A stretch of 64,000 bases of DNA, from NCBI RefSeq assembly GCF_030272615.1, contig NC_081414.1, positions 527,725,137-527,789,136 on the forward strand, in the 5' to 3' direction. Position numbers and translations under genes: made by a program. The stretch's first letter is position 1; every line of letters begins with the position of its first letter. Source of the stretch: Cryptomeria japonica (taxonomy: Eukaryota > Streptophyta > Pinopsida > Cupressales > Cupressaceae). The notes below the pieces were generated by a model. It searched no databases. It saw only the letters and a list, made by a program, of their open reading frames with translations, and was not told the DNA's origin. This document shows positions 35,172-48,749 of this stretch, piece after piece.

Positions 35172-36889
35172 ACATAAATAGACACGTATAAATGATAAAC
35201 AAGGTAAAAACATCTTTTAGCCATCCATACACCATTTCGATCTTCACCATTCTCTCATGATCCAACAAGATACTTGGAAAAGAAACCATGATAACCAACA
35301 TCAAGCAAAAATCCTCACATCCTCCAATATGCAAGAAAAGGAACATGCCAAGGTGAACCGTATCAATTGTTACTAAAATGTGCACTAATCTTTACATGAA
35401 TATAAAAGTTAGATTCAAATGATAATAAAGTCTCTTAGTAACTTCCTTAATCAACACTTAGAATAGAAACCACAATGAATTTTAATTCACCTATGCTAAC
35501 CATACCTCAAACCAAGGTATACCAACATAGATAAAACTTCATGCCATTACCAAATGATCACAAACAAGGCCAACTACAAAAGTATGCATCAACACTAAAA
35601 CAATATTATGGACATAGAAAGTCCATATCTAAGTAATCTCATTGCAATCAAATGAGTAATAAACCCACACAACTGTACACCTTGTAGATCCTAATCCAAT
35701 GAAACATGCACAATAATCATCACATTATTAATCAACAAATCAAGATATTAGAGAGGATAATGAAACATATATCTTGAAAATCCCACTACATGAGTAACAT
35801 CAATTATGAAAATAGATCAAAGCAAGCCAATTCTATCCATAGTAATTCACTTAGAGGATGTGGCTAACTTATCAATTACGTATTGTCATGAAAACATACA
35901 ATAATATAAAAATATTGCAAACAAACATGTTGCAATACCTCCCTCACCATTAGTCTCTATAGCTCTCCCAAGTTCTTCACAATCAACCATGTGAAAAAAA
36001 ACATCTAAGAAGAATAAAAAGACCAAAGAGAGAACCTACAAATCAAACCAAATCCTTGTTCCAGACTATCATGTAACAAGCTATGTAATGTAAGATCTTC
36101 TTCATCATTCCCAAATTGAAAGGATAACAACATCTAATATTTAAATCAAATGAAACATGTTATTAATAGATGTAAAATAATCATACCAAAGGTAGATCAA
36201 ACAAATGAATCATTCACATGACAAATATAATATGCCCAGCGCCACATACAAATTCATGTACCTATCCAATAACTAAATCCATAGCTCAAAACCAATAACA
36301 AAAATAACAAGGGAAATACATAAAACCAGACATCTTCTTCAAAACAAGTCCTCAAAACGTCTATATTCAAGACTAATTCACATGAGAAGAAAATATATAA
36401 ATAAATATTTCATCTAATAATTAAGTGCGCAATACCTCTCAAATCATTCACTTTTGACTAGAAAAAGAATGGGATATAAAGTTTTTGTGAGCACACAACA
36501 CCAACAAGTTAAAGATAAATGGAAATCTTCTCTTCAAATTCATAATGGATTCACATCCATAACTAGGTGTAGGCACCTCAATATTTTTTCTATAATCCTC
36601 ATCAAAGAGTAATCATATCAGCATATGATTCTAGAAAATGTGAGATATCATAGCCTCATCCAAGTCTCTCTAGCATCCATTATCATCCACCAATTAATTT
36701 ATGCTAACTTCAAATGCAACCCAACAAAATCATGAGGCTCCAAACAAATGAATAATACTCAAATCCAAAGAGAACCAAAAAGATAATTGTCAGTGTCCCA
36801 ATGATACGGTTAGGAATGTATCATGACATCCTGATCTAATATTTCCTAAAAGGAAGATTATATGCTCCAAATAACATATCATAAACTGA
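35172..36889. other. non-coding interior of element J
   Basis: A/C-rich sequence without a recognisable reading frame on either strand. The 5' LTR expected for the nested Gypsy relic E was searched for here and not found. Confidence 0.45.
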
Positions 36890-39190
36890 TACCTTGGTAA
36901 ATACTAAAAAGTCCTCCAAGAAAAAACAAGGTGTTACCATCTCCAAACCACATGAAAATAGCCATCCATTATCAAATGATGAATCCACATCACTACCAAA
37001 TATCCCACTAATCCACACAACTAATATTTTTAGGCATTATGATAACCATTTCCTAATTGAGGATTCATTGTGGCCCAACACAATCAAAGAAATCATCATC
37101 AAGAGCTCTCAAAGGGAAGAGTCAAACCACGATCTCCAAACCAAGAAGATATAAAAATCCACATCCTTTGTTAATAGATCTAAAGATGTCAAAATTTGAC
37201 CATAATGTGAAGGCACAATCCAAGAGCTTCACATGACACCAACAACGAGTATAAATACCATCCATATTTCAATTATAATTGAATATGAATTGATGTAGAT
37301 TTTTGTTTGTGCAAGAAGAGATTATTAACACTTGTATCAACAATCTCCCTCTTAAGGGGGAAAAAATGAAGGATTATGTTGATCCTTCTCCTAAAAAGTC
37401 TTTCCCTCATGAAGATAACTTGGTGTAAGAGGATGATATCATACCTACTTCTCCTAGTGATGAATTACCTTCCATTAAACTTAATGACTTCTTTTCTAAA
37501 AATGAAGCATTAATGAGTTACTCTTGTCCTTCTCCCTAAATTTGTACCCACAAAGATACTTTGGTGCAAGAGAATGATGTCATTAGTAATAATTCCAATT
37601 CTCTCTCTCCTAAAGATGAACCTTTAGTGATCAAAGAGCCTAATTTATGTCATGGCAATATAATCCATGCTTCCAATCATTCAAATAAACATGAGAAGCC
37701 TAAGACAAAAATACCTCTTGTATATTTTTTAAAAGTTGCAAAATACATTTGTGACAAAAGTGATAGGGAAAGGCAACTAGCACAAAACATGGTTATGAAA
37801 TAAATCACACATATAATATTAGAATCAACAAGCAGGATTCCAATGTTTTTCCCTCACACCCCTTCATCCTAAGCAACATGTTGGTAGGGAACCTAATCTT
37901 GTTGAAAAATTTCATACAATACTAGCTAAAATATCTCTTTGGGACTTTATTCAAACCTCAACTTCATACCGTGAGTTGATCCAAGAAGCCTTACATAAGG
38001 TAGTTTCCCCCCTTCTTCTACACTAAATCATATTACATTCTCACAAGATGAATTGCCTTCTTTAGAGGTTGAAAATATAAATGATCCCCTCATGATCACA
38101 CCTAGCATTCATGAGCATGAGATAAGTTGTACCTTAATTGATAATGGATCAACACTTAACATTTGTTGTGTTCACTTATTAGATAAGATAAATTGGGATT
38201 ATTCTTCTATTTGACTTGATTCTCTATGTGTTCAGGGATTTGATAATGTTGCAAGAGAGTCACTTGGTATATTCATATTACCTATCAAAGTAGGACTCGT
38301 GACTTTAACTACTGCTATCCATGTCATGCCTAATGATCTCAATTATAACCTTCTTCTAGGTAGACACTGGATTCATACTATTTAAGAAATTCCTTCTACT
38401 TTTCATCATACAATTAAATTAATATATAACGATGAACTTCACACAATCAAGGTTGATTGTAATCCTTATGAGGTTCTTTAAGATGAAGTAGGATGCATAT
38501 CTCCCTTCAACAATATGATTCGTTCAACAACATAGTCTCTTATCAATGGCACTTAATAAAAGAATTGGGGTAGATTAGACTTTACACCTTCCTTTAATGG
38601 ATTTAAGGTTTTTCAATACAAGTATGAATCCTCAAAGGAGAATTATGTTTTATTTATCCAAGCTTCTTCTAGATAAATTCCCACCTCTTCTTCCAAAACA
38701 TGTATTGATGATGAGAATGAAACCTCTACTATAGACACTTCAATACCTACATTTGATAGATGTAATGGACATGATTTAGGATGTGTGCAACAAAATTTTG
38801 AAGATAATGAGAAATCACACCTTTTTAACAAAAGTTTAGGTTTTCAATCTCCTCCTTTGTTGGCATCCTCTCCCCTATTGTCCAATACATCCATGTCTTC
38901 TCATCACAGTTTTATTACAACAAGATAGTGCTTTGTCCAATATTCTTCAAGCCAAATTGATTACCCCTCTTCGACATAAATGAAGAAGGAAACACAAACA
39001 AAATCTTGAGGATTCTTCTTTATGTGCATATCATCAACTTCATGGACATTCTAGAAACAAATTTCAGGACTTGCATACTAAAATTCAACAATTCATTGAT
39101 TCTGGTACCATTCAAGTAAAAGGTGATAATGAATGGCATCTTTGTCATCACCATTATACATATCATTTAATTTATTAGCACATTGTTCCT
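36890..39190 (+). pseudogene. Gypsy relic E: gag/protease region
   Basis: The plus strand carries KISLWDFIQTS and YRELIQEAL at about 37925-38000. A retropepsin-like domain follows at about 38092-38470 with LIDNGSTLNIC, VQGFDNVARESLGIFILPI and YNLLLGRHWIH. This is the protease layout of plant Tat-type Gypsy elements (DNGS active site, LLLGRPWIH near the end). Farther on, AYHQLHGHSRNKF and IQQFIDSGTIQV (about 39034-39120) look like the gag zinc-knuckle region of related elements. Stops and frameshifts are frequent. No RT, RNase H or integrase follows before the polypurine tract. Confidence 0.75.
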
Positions 39191-40367
39191 CATTATGTTA
39201 CATTTCTAGGTTACCTACTGGGGGCTCATTGTCATTCATGGTGGTACAATTTTAGGTGCAATCATACTCAGTGCGAAACACAATAGCCTATTCATTATTT
39301 TCTCCACACTTGGGGGGCAAGAATAGTTTTTCAATCATTCCTTCTTTCTAAGGTGCATCTTTCATAATTGGATGTCCTTTCTTACAGAGTTATCCTCCAT
39401 GCGAGTACACGTGTGTCCCTTGGCTTGACCTATTCTTTGTTAGAAATGATACATATTTAATGAATGCTCTCTCCTTAGAAACTATGCATCCCTAAAAAGA
39501 ATCCATTTAAACTTGTTGCAAGATATCTCTTTTACAACTATCCTTTCCTTTCCTTAAAAATCTATGCCCTCTTTGGCTTGGATGGTATGTACATTGTTTC
39601 TTAAAGGATATCTCCTTGGTGATAAAGGTGTTTATCCTTGATTTTTGTTTACCTTAATATATCAACATAGGACTATGTTGAAACCTTAAAGGGGGTATAC
39701 ATCATGGCCTCCTTATATCTTATCTTCAATTCAAGTTTTGAATTTCCTTGCATACAATGCTTTGCTTGGTTATCCTTTTCAAATTCAAGTGACAAATTGC
39801 CTTGCATAGAATGCTTTTCTTGGTTATCCTTTTTCAATTTTTATGTTGTATATTTCCTTATAGAAAATGCTTTGTTTGGTTAACCTTTGCACTATTTCGC
39901 AAGATGAGTGGAACTAGCATAACACAAATTTCTATTTTGACTCTTTCTCTCCACATGGATCACACAACATGACACACTTTTTTGTCCCATGGAATCCATG
40001 TTCCTTTCCTTCTCTCCCATGAACCCATAGCATAACACACTTTGCTAGCATTGGATCATGGTTTTTTCTCCTTTCAATTGGTTTATTTCCTTGTTCTTTC
40101 TATAAGTCCACTTGTTCTTTTTCAATAACACATCGATAATGATATTAACGGTTGAGACATTTTGGTGTTGAGGTGTCTTCAATTAGTTGACTTGGATATT
40201 TTTATTTTAGTACTAACATTGTTTGCTTTTGTGTATTCATGAAGGTTACTTACGTGGATTGATAGGATCCTATGCTTGGGGGCTTGATCATTCTCAGATG
40301 CTCTATCTCTTCATTTCTACTTTATCGTATGACCATAAGATCATACTCTACTAAAGTGGGGACTAAA
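39191..40367 (+). mobile_element. 3' untranslated region and polypurine tract of relic E
   Basis: Non-coding, with a recurrent block around ttgcttggttatcctttt at about 39762, 39818 and 39878. It ends in CTAAAGTGGGGACTAAA (40351-40367), nearly the same polypurine tract as in Gypsy families A, B and D. Confidence 0.7.
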
Positions 40368-41850
40368 TGTAGCATCACAAATTGTACACCTTTAATTATG
40401 GTGTCCAATTTCACACTCTCCTAGCACTCATTTTAGTATTTATAATTCTTCTATGCATTATAAGACCTTTATTGTAATTAATTAATGTTAAACTTAATAT
40501 TATGAGTCTTATTCCACTTTAATACATCATCGCACTCTTACTTGGGCCCTTATTTTTAGGTGTGCCCTTTTTTATTATTATTTTTATTTATTATAAATCT
40601 CGCCCCATTTTAAATCTCAAGACACATTTCCTCCACCTAAACATTATACATATTCACAAAAACTTATTTTCGACATTAGGATCCTATTATCATTTATCCC
40701 TAAAAAGTCATTCTGAAATTGTTGGGATTGGGATGCCTCAATCCTCTCGGTTTGACGAATTTTTACTTAAGTTTCACGAGGATAATAAAACAGTCCTATC
40801 TTATTCAAATCTAAATCCATGAAAAAATATGATTATTCTAATTTGGCCTAAAGGTGATTTTATAATGAAATCCCTATATAAAGAATCCCTCTCAGTTCAT
40901 TTCACAAGAACATTCTTATCTCATTATTGCATTCCAATTCAAGAGCACTTATTCTTTTTTAACAACAAATTCTATTCAAGGAGCAACAAGCTACATCAAG
41001 GAATATTCAATTATGATTTCATGATGGATTTTATGTCATTTATCATGTTATTGCATCAACACGTCGAGGACTTATCCTATGAATATTGCTTCATCAGTTG
41101 AAGGTATAATCAATTCAATCAATCATTTCAATTCAAGCATTTTCAATTCAATTTTAATTCATTTCAAGGGTTAATTCCAAACTGAACATTTGACCTAGGA
41201 AAACCCCTATAAACCATCCAAACACCATTTTTCTCCTCTTATGTGGAACTATAGGGGTCTGATGAATACATGAAGATAAAGACACATTTAACAGACAAAG
41301 ACGACAAGATCCAACTTTCATAGGAGCAAAAAGTGGAGGACTCGATCACCCCAAGTGACTTGGTCCTAGAATAGGATGTCCTAGGAGGACCAAAACGCCC
41401 AGAGAGGACAAGGACATCTGGCCCCTCTTGATCTTGTGCGTCCTTGTTCTAGCTTCAATTACAGGTTCCTCTCGGTATACTTGTTTTATATCTACATCCG
41501 TAGCTTTATATTTGATTTGAGGTTTCCTGTATATGTTGATTAATGCCAATTTCATGTCATCTAGCCTTAGATCTAGCATCCAAATTACATCTTTTCAATT
41601 ACATTTTCAACTCAATCTAAAGGAATAGAATCTAATTAGTATTCAACCCTCTCCCTAATAGAATTGAGTTTGAATATATTGAGTTCATTCTCCTTTTAAT
41701 GTGATGTTTGTTAAATAGGTTATTTACATAGCTAAATTTGTGAGCCCTATTTATATCCATCATAGTTTAAATGAATTAGATATGATGCCCTTATATAGGG
41801 TTCTTGAGGTATTTTCAGTTTTAGGCCCTAATGGTCGTATCAACTTATCG
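40368..41850 (+). repeat. 3' LTR of relic E (right end uncertain)
   Basis: Starts TGTAGCATCAC after the polypurine tract. The first 200 bases match 51286-51485. It contains an inverted repeat with arms TGGTCCT and AGGACCA (41371-41401) followed by ACGCCCAG. No second LTR exists in the window to fix the right end, so 41850 is an estimate. Confidence 0.6.
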
Positions 41851-43320
41851 GGATCAGATCACAAATGGTGGGAACCAACAACTCAATAAACTTCAAATTT
41901 GGGCCCCTTTAGGAGGGACTATGGTGCTTAGCACCCTATTCTACCTAAAAAGGGGGAAAATAATGGTGGATGAGGAGTGCACAGACCTAGGACATTGGAT
42001 CAAGTCACCTCATGTTCTTATGACAACAATTGGATGTGAAAAAGCCAAAATATGTTGAAAAATACATAGAAGGAGGAACATTAAAGCAAGGGACCTAAAA
42101 GGAGTGTGAAGTTATAACGGGTTAAAATCTACGACATTATAGTAATCATGTACAATATCATTAAAAAAACTCCACTAAAAGAATAGAGATTATCTTGTAC
42201 CGTGATCTACTTCTAAGATTCAAATGAAAAATATATTAGGTACCCCCAAAAATACTTTCCTCATTGTAATTAACATACTAATGTAATAATGGTGATCAAT
42301 AACAAGGCCTACCAGATTTAATTCTCATCAAAAAAATTACAAGATCAACACATGCAACATTTGAAACGATAAATACATAGATAGTGCTCTAATCTCAAAT
42401 AACTAAAAGATTTGACCCCATACCAATATCAAGAAGGACATACATAATCAAGCATGACATGTAAATTTCCAAGACTCAAACACCTTGATCACTGCTAGAC
42501 CCGATGTTAAAAATAAACCTGCACATGAGTAACCATAGATCAACAAAAATTCCATAAGCAACAATGCAAACCCATAATAGTCTTCATCCAAAAACACCCT
42601 AAATATAATCTAATCACAAATATACATACCATAGATTTTAGTTAACATGAAAACCTACAAAACCATATATATAAATCTAAAATCAACTTGAACATCCAAA
42701 CATTCACATCAAACATATCATTTGAACAATTGAATAAGCATAATTCTACAAAATAATAACTTAAAATAAGAGAAGTTGCAACCCTATAGGAAAATCAAGT
42801 TGTCCAAGAGCTTAAAACATATTAAAAAAATAGTTGCACAACTCACAAAAAGGTCAGTAGCTTATCTTCCAATGCTTTCATGCAACCATAGGCTAAAACT
42901 ATGAAGCCAATATAAACACTCCATTGTAGCCCAAATAGCTAGTGTTTCTCCATGTAACTAGGATGTAACAAGTAACCATATAAAATGGACACCTTTTCAC
43001 TACACATGTCCACAAGGTAAAGAAACAAAAGCACCTAATAATAGGATACACATATGTTGTCAAACAAGAGCTCTAGGTTTTTAAAACATAACCAACTCCA
43101 TAAAGTTCCACAATCACGAGCTTCCAATGGGCAACATAGATCAAATTGAAAATATCCATGAATTCCAATCTCACAAATCTACAAAATAAATTAAACTCAT
43201 TGAAAATTCATTGCATTTCAATAACCCTTCAATGACATTTAATTCCTTATAATAGATTCCCTCAAGATTTCCAAGCTAAAAAATAAAAAATAGAGGAATA
43301 TTGAGAACCAGTTAACCTTC
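41851..43320. other. non-coding interior of element J, 5' part
   Basis: A-rich sequence between relic E and the primer-binding site of J. No gag or other coding frame is visible on the minus strand, where a Copia gag would be expected. Confidence 0.45.
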
Positions 43321-43335
43321 AACTGTGATACCAAA

Positions 43336-44403
43336 CATTGAAAAATATACAAGTTCAATATCAAGGATTGTGAATGTCAATCTCTATCCAATAAATTAAT
43401 CAATTGATGAGATACAAGTCTTGGACAACCATAACCTGAGAATATGAAACTTATATGAAAAACTAAAAATAAAGTTGTCTTAATGTGGAGTAACCATGGT
43501 TAGATCCTTCTTCTTAATGATGCTAAAAATTAACTTAAATATAATGCTTAATAACCTGTGTGAAATTATAACATAAATAAATAAAGAACATATTTACCTT
43601 AAGATGGAAAAAATGATTCATAAATCAGTAACACAATAGCATCACATAACACATGATTTACATGGAGAAAACCTTGTGGGAAGAAAATCCACAAGGAAGA
43701 GAGGTCAAGTATGCATTATCAAAAGGGTAATTATAATACATTCACTTTCATTCTCCTCTTTGACTCCGACATGGTAGAACTTGTGTACCTATGATCAACC
43801 TCCTTATGTCTCTCAATTGTCCTTGTTCTTGCAAAGTAACTCTACATTCAAATGTTCCTCGCACTTTCTACATCTAAAGAGATAATTTCATAGAATGAAA
43901 AGAGATCCAAGACCATGAAACAATGTGTTTAAATAAGGATCTTCATTCCAAATGACCCCAACCCTTGTATTTTCTCTACAAAAGATGAAAGGGCATCATT
44001 TTAGGTTGGAATGCTTTCCTTTCCAACTTGGGTGCCTAATCTTGCAAGATAAACATTACATTAAATGTAATAATCAATGTAACACCAAGAGACACCTATT
44101 GCGTTTCCTAAATGCCCACTTGGAGAAGTCCAAAGGTCACTCATTTTTTCGCTTCCCATGTCGTTAATTATCTGATTCTAGGTGTCCATATGTAAAGAAA
44201 ATAATATTAAATAATTGTGTTCACAACCCACCTTTATCGCTACTAGTGGAACCCTTCAATCCTTATTAATTTATTGCAAACAATAGTGAGAATAAATATT
44301 ATAAAATATTTTTCCAATACACTATAAGTTCCTTGGGAAGTTTTCCAAGGATGTTGGAACCAAATAATAGGATTACGAGGTATATGGCATCTTAATCATA
44401 ACA
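43336..44403 (-). repeat. 5' LTR of element J
   Basis: Homologous to 34095-35159. The terminal TG has decayed to CA (cattgaaaaat against tgttgggaaac). The primer-binding site lies immediately to its left at 43323-43333, which sets the orientation. Confidence 0.8.
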
Positions 44404-44854
44404 ATTAGTGATGTCATGAGCAATATTAACCACATAATTAAAAGGAACATTCAGAATTGATGGAGGGGAATGTAGAAATAACTTAATCTTTTGGATAGTT
44501 TGAGAAAGGTAAGGCTAAAGGATCAATCTAGGGTCCAACAACATAGGAGAAGGATTATTATGAGAAGTTCTATTCACTGTAGCAAGTTGATGAGATACAT
44601 CATGACATCCTCTCTTGCATTCTTTCATATTAAAGTTTTGTCTAGTGCAATAGGGATCTTGTGAAGGAGAAAGAAAGGTGTCAATCAACGTCATCTCCTT
44701 TTCTTCCTTTGTTGTTAGAATAGAAGGAGGAACAAAAGAAATCACCAAAGGTTGGGAAACAATATGATGGGAGGGTCCTTTCGCAATAAGTTTATTTTTG
44801 TGATATTCATATGAAGTAGGAGGAACAAAATAATTCTTTGAAGTGTGAGAATGT

Positions 44855-44859
44855 GTCTA
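44855..44859. repeat. target-site duplication GTCTA
   Basis: GTCTA at 44855-44859 is repeated exactly at 45965-45969, flanking the solo LTR. Confidence 0.9.
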
Positions 44860-45964
44860 TGTTATGATAACTGGTGGACAACTGAGAGGGGGGGTGAATC
44901 AGTTGTCAACATATTATATTAATCAAATAACTTTAAAACCTTTAACCATAGCACATAAACATTAAATACCAGAATAGCAGAAATAGATACCGGTAAACAA
45001 TAAAACTTAAGAATGAAACGGAGAATTAACACAATGCAACCATACCACATAACACCATGATTTGTACGTGGAAAACCCAATAAAGGGAAAAACCATGGTG
45101 GGAAGCCTACCTATAGTCAAATGATACTTCTGTAGAAAGTATGTGATACAATGAGGGGCTTGCACATGTAGGAAGGCACACTACCTAGAACGTACTGCTC
45201 ATTACAAAAGAGTCTCACTGAGTACAAAGAGGTTATAACCACCCAAGATAATTGGACAACAATCCAGAATAATGAACTACCAGAGATAACATCTACCATG
45301 CCCGATTACAGTCCCAGTTAAGCTCAATACCGGAGGCCTTTGACCTCTTACTTACCCAATTCGATCACCTATGATCAACTAGATCTCCTTCACATACGAT
45401 ATATCATTCCATGACCATGAACATATTTTCCATTCCCATACCATGATCTACAATGAGATCTTACATCAATTTATACAAACCCTAAGGCCTAAACTAATTA
45501 TGTCGGCCACCTAAAAAATATTACAATAAGATCATTACATACATCAATATTACAATGATATTCCATGTCGGCTTTAGACCAAAACAACAATAACCAATCC
45601 ATAAATCATCCCGGTAATGTGTAGAGAACACGTTAACATGATACCAGTCCATAACCTAGATAGGCACCAGACCTAATATGGGTCCACCACACCAAAGCGA
45701 TGTCTCCAATCAGTTGAGGCATGATCAAGGATCACCTTCTGCATCTTGAATTCCATCTAGAAGCCGCACCAACACCACTTAGCATTTTGTCAAGGTTTCT
45801 CAGTGAAATCTCTACCGGTTAAACCTTAAACCCTTATCGGTAACACAAGATCTTCTACCGGTAACCAAAAACTTGTATGTCGGTAACCAACCAAAACAGC
45901 TAGTGTTGACATCACTGACAAAACATCAATGCAACATATAATCAATTCATCCGTATTGCCAACA
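44860..45964 (-). mobile_element. solo LTR of a Copia-type element
   Basis: It is 1105 bp, starts TGTTATGATAAC, ends TTGCCAACA and has a perfect 5-bp target duplication. A GAGAGGGGGGGTGAATCAG block near the left end and a gtggaaaaccc block match the LTR of the minus-strand Copia element at 19084-25944, which sets the orientation. There is no internal region, so it probably arose by recombination between the two LTRs of a full element. Confidence 0.9.
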
Positions 45965-48749
45965 GTCTAGGTAGTACCAGGTGTTTTCCTCATGGTCTTG
46001 CATATGATGGTGGTGGAGTTGTAGTATAAATGATAGAACTTTGATTACATGTAAGTATTCCATCATTAGGTTGCATGTTATTCACATCCTATTGGAAAAA
46101 AGGATTTATTGGTATATTCATGAAAGAAGAATGATACTTAGGGGTAACAACTAGAGTAGAATTTAGGGAACTAGAGGAATATATTGAGAAATATTACTAG
46201 CTTTGAACTTTTTGTAGCATAAGAACAATAAGTCTTGACGAGGCTTAAAATATTCAATAGGACAAGGCCAAAGGTAATAAATTGAAATGTCTTCCTAGTG
46301 AGTCGAGGGTTTAAATACACAATGGTGAATAGTAATAACTTTACCTTAAACTAGAAAACTTATACATTTGGATTACACAAGGGGTTGCTCTCATAAAAGT
46401 GAGCCACAGATGTGCCAAATTTTCATGAAATTGGTCAGAGGTAGAGATCATGGTAAAGAATAATCTAGGTATTTAGGTACAACCTAGATACAAAGGGTTA
46501 TGAAACCAATGGTAAGATGGGTGGAACCATCATGCATCCTAACCAAGACTTGTGATTGTTCACATGTGTCTTGGTGTAATTCATACACATATAGAGGAAC
46601 TATTTAGTAATAACATTCACCATGCAAATAGGATCAATGAGTACTCCCTGCATGGGTTTATCATTAATTCTAGCGGTAATATACAAATTTCTATCAAGTA
46701 CATGAATAGAAGAATTGATGTAGGTAAAGGTAATGTCAGGTTTAGGTTTAGGCTGGCAAGGATAAGCCTCTATCACATTGACAGTGTTCACTAGTTTCTC
46801 ATCTTGAGGTTTAGTATTGGCATGTCGTATATATGAGAGGTTATACAAGGTTAGTTGAATGAGATGGAAAAGGGTTGGAAAATATTTGTAAATTTTTTTT
46901 AGGAGGAGCTATAGATTTATTCCGTTTTTTACTAACACCAACCACTTGGATGATGTTAGAGTCAATAAGGTCTTGGATTTCATTCCTAAGATGCATACAT
47001 CACTTAACATCGTGTCCAAGTGTAGGATGATATTGACAAAAGGCTTTGTCATTAAAAGGAGCTAAAAACTTTGAGGTATCTATAGGACATATGGGGGGAA
47101 ATTGGATTAGGTTACGATTAAGCAATTTAAGCAATGACAGAATGAAGTGATTTGGAAATTAGGTATAATTGTCAAGTCCTTAGTTAAGGAGGATAAGGGG
47201 CCATAGTAGAAGGTATTACAAACATGAATTGAGTTTAGATATGATTATATGAAGGATTTATTTTGACAAAATTATTGTTTTGTTTCTTAAATGAGTGGAA
47301 ATAAATTTCATATTGTCCAACAAGAGCCTATGAGAAGAAGCCTCATATTGATTAATTAATAATTGACAATCAGATAGATCTATGTATAAATGTGTACATG
47401 AATGATATTTCATTAATGTTATCTTCTCATGGATGTGTGGCTTCAAGTTCCCAATTAAAACTTGTTGTACATCACCATCCAAAAGGGGATAAGAAATTTG
47501 GGAGAATAGGGCTTTAACAATTCCGTATAATATTAGTCACTTTACTCTTTACCCCTTGCTTGTAATGATACAATTAGTCAAGGAGACTTGAGGTCTAATT
47601 TTAGCTTGAAATTTTTGGAGAATTTTATTCACAAGTTGCAAGAAAGAATGAATTGAATCATTAGGTAGAGAAGAAAACCAATCTAAGGTTGTGTCTTTCA
47701 ATGACCTAGATAAAAGTTTTGCAAGAAGAGAATCGTCAAATATGAAATCATTGTATGATGTTATAAAGATTGGCACATGACTATTGCTATCTCCTTTTCC
47801 ATTATACTTCTTAAAACAAGGTGTCTTAATGTAGGTGGGTATGGTATTTAGGATGGTATATATTAATGGACTAAGATTGCAATGTGATGGAATGTTGGGC
47901 TGATATAGAATTTGGTTTAAATTGGCTTTTTTTTTTTGTAAGGATGTGACATTTGGCAAAAGTTGGTTTATGATGGGATAACTAGGTGAATCAATAGAAT
48001 TTGATGGATTGGAATTGACTATATGTTTATTAGTATTATGGAATGTGAAAGGTGGAGATGATTGGCTAAAAGGTGTTGTGAAACTAGTGTATGGTGTTTT
48101 GAGAAGCAAATGGAAGGGCAAAGTAGGGTGGGATAAAGCCATATTGATGTATAGAATTCCCAGTTGTAAACTCAAAGCTAGTGTGAGCACTATTATTATA
48201 CTATGTAATAGTGGTGATGATAGTATAAGTAAAGGTAGGAATAGGAGATGTTAATATGGATATTTACATATGTGTCCCTTGTTTAATTTTGAGGAGACAA
48301 ATTATTGACAATCTTTGTGCAACTAATTGTTGACATAACATTGTTACCTACTATGTGAGTTTTGCTACACAAAATTTCCACACCATTCAAATAATTAAAT
48401 AAATCCTCAAGTTATCTATAAGGGGGGCCACCTCCTTAGCCAAGGGTTCCAAGGTCAATAAATTCTTAAACCTAGCCAACACATTGTCTAAATTTTTAAT
48501 ATGAGCTTTAGGAACTTGTAGGTTGTGGTCCATCTTTAAGAAATGATGAGGTGAAAGTGGTTTAGAGATTATTGGAAAGGTATAATTAGCATCAAAGGAT
48601 GATTTATTTCTTGAAGCTACTAAAACAAAGAAATTAACAAACTGGGGCTCATCACCGAATTCATTCATAGCATGAGAGGCCATTATCTGATCATTTATTC
48701 TAACAATTTTTTTCGATTTAGAGCACAATGTCATAAAACTAATAAGCAA

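Larger units (their letters stand above)
34095..44403 (-). mobile_element. coding-poor Copia-type LTR element J
   Basis: Two LTRs of 1065 and 1068 bp in the same orientation flank about 8.2 kb. The minus strand has a Copia primer-binding site (TGGTATCACAG at 43323-43333) and a polypurine tract (AAGTGGGAAAA, near 35160-35171). Target duplications are similar (atcag at 34090-34094, attag at 44404-44408). No Copia protein is recognisable inside. The only coding remains belong to a plus-strand Gypsy relic nested within. After subtracting that relic the interior is a few kb of non-coding DNA, as in large retrotransposon derivatives (LARDs). It is inserted in the family D element. Confidence 0.8.
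44404..48749 (-). pseudogene. Gypsy family D gag-protease, decayed
   Basis: Read on the minus strand: N-terminal MASHAMNEFGDEPQF (from about 48677), then a proline- and serine-rich stretch and the gag core FKKYNGKGDSNSHVP, LLAKLLSRSLKDTTLDWFSS (about 47830-47640). A zinc-knuckle-type CQYHPTLGHDVK and IQDLIDSNII follow at about 47045-46970, then a protease-like LYITARIN and GVLIDPICMVNVIT (46600-46690). The order matches the near-intact frame of element A. The active-site triad is DPI rather than DTG or DSG. A solo LTR (44860-45964) interrupts the 3' part and element J cuts it at 44404. No RT is present. Confidence 0.78.
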
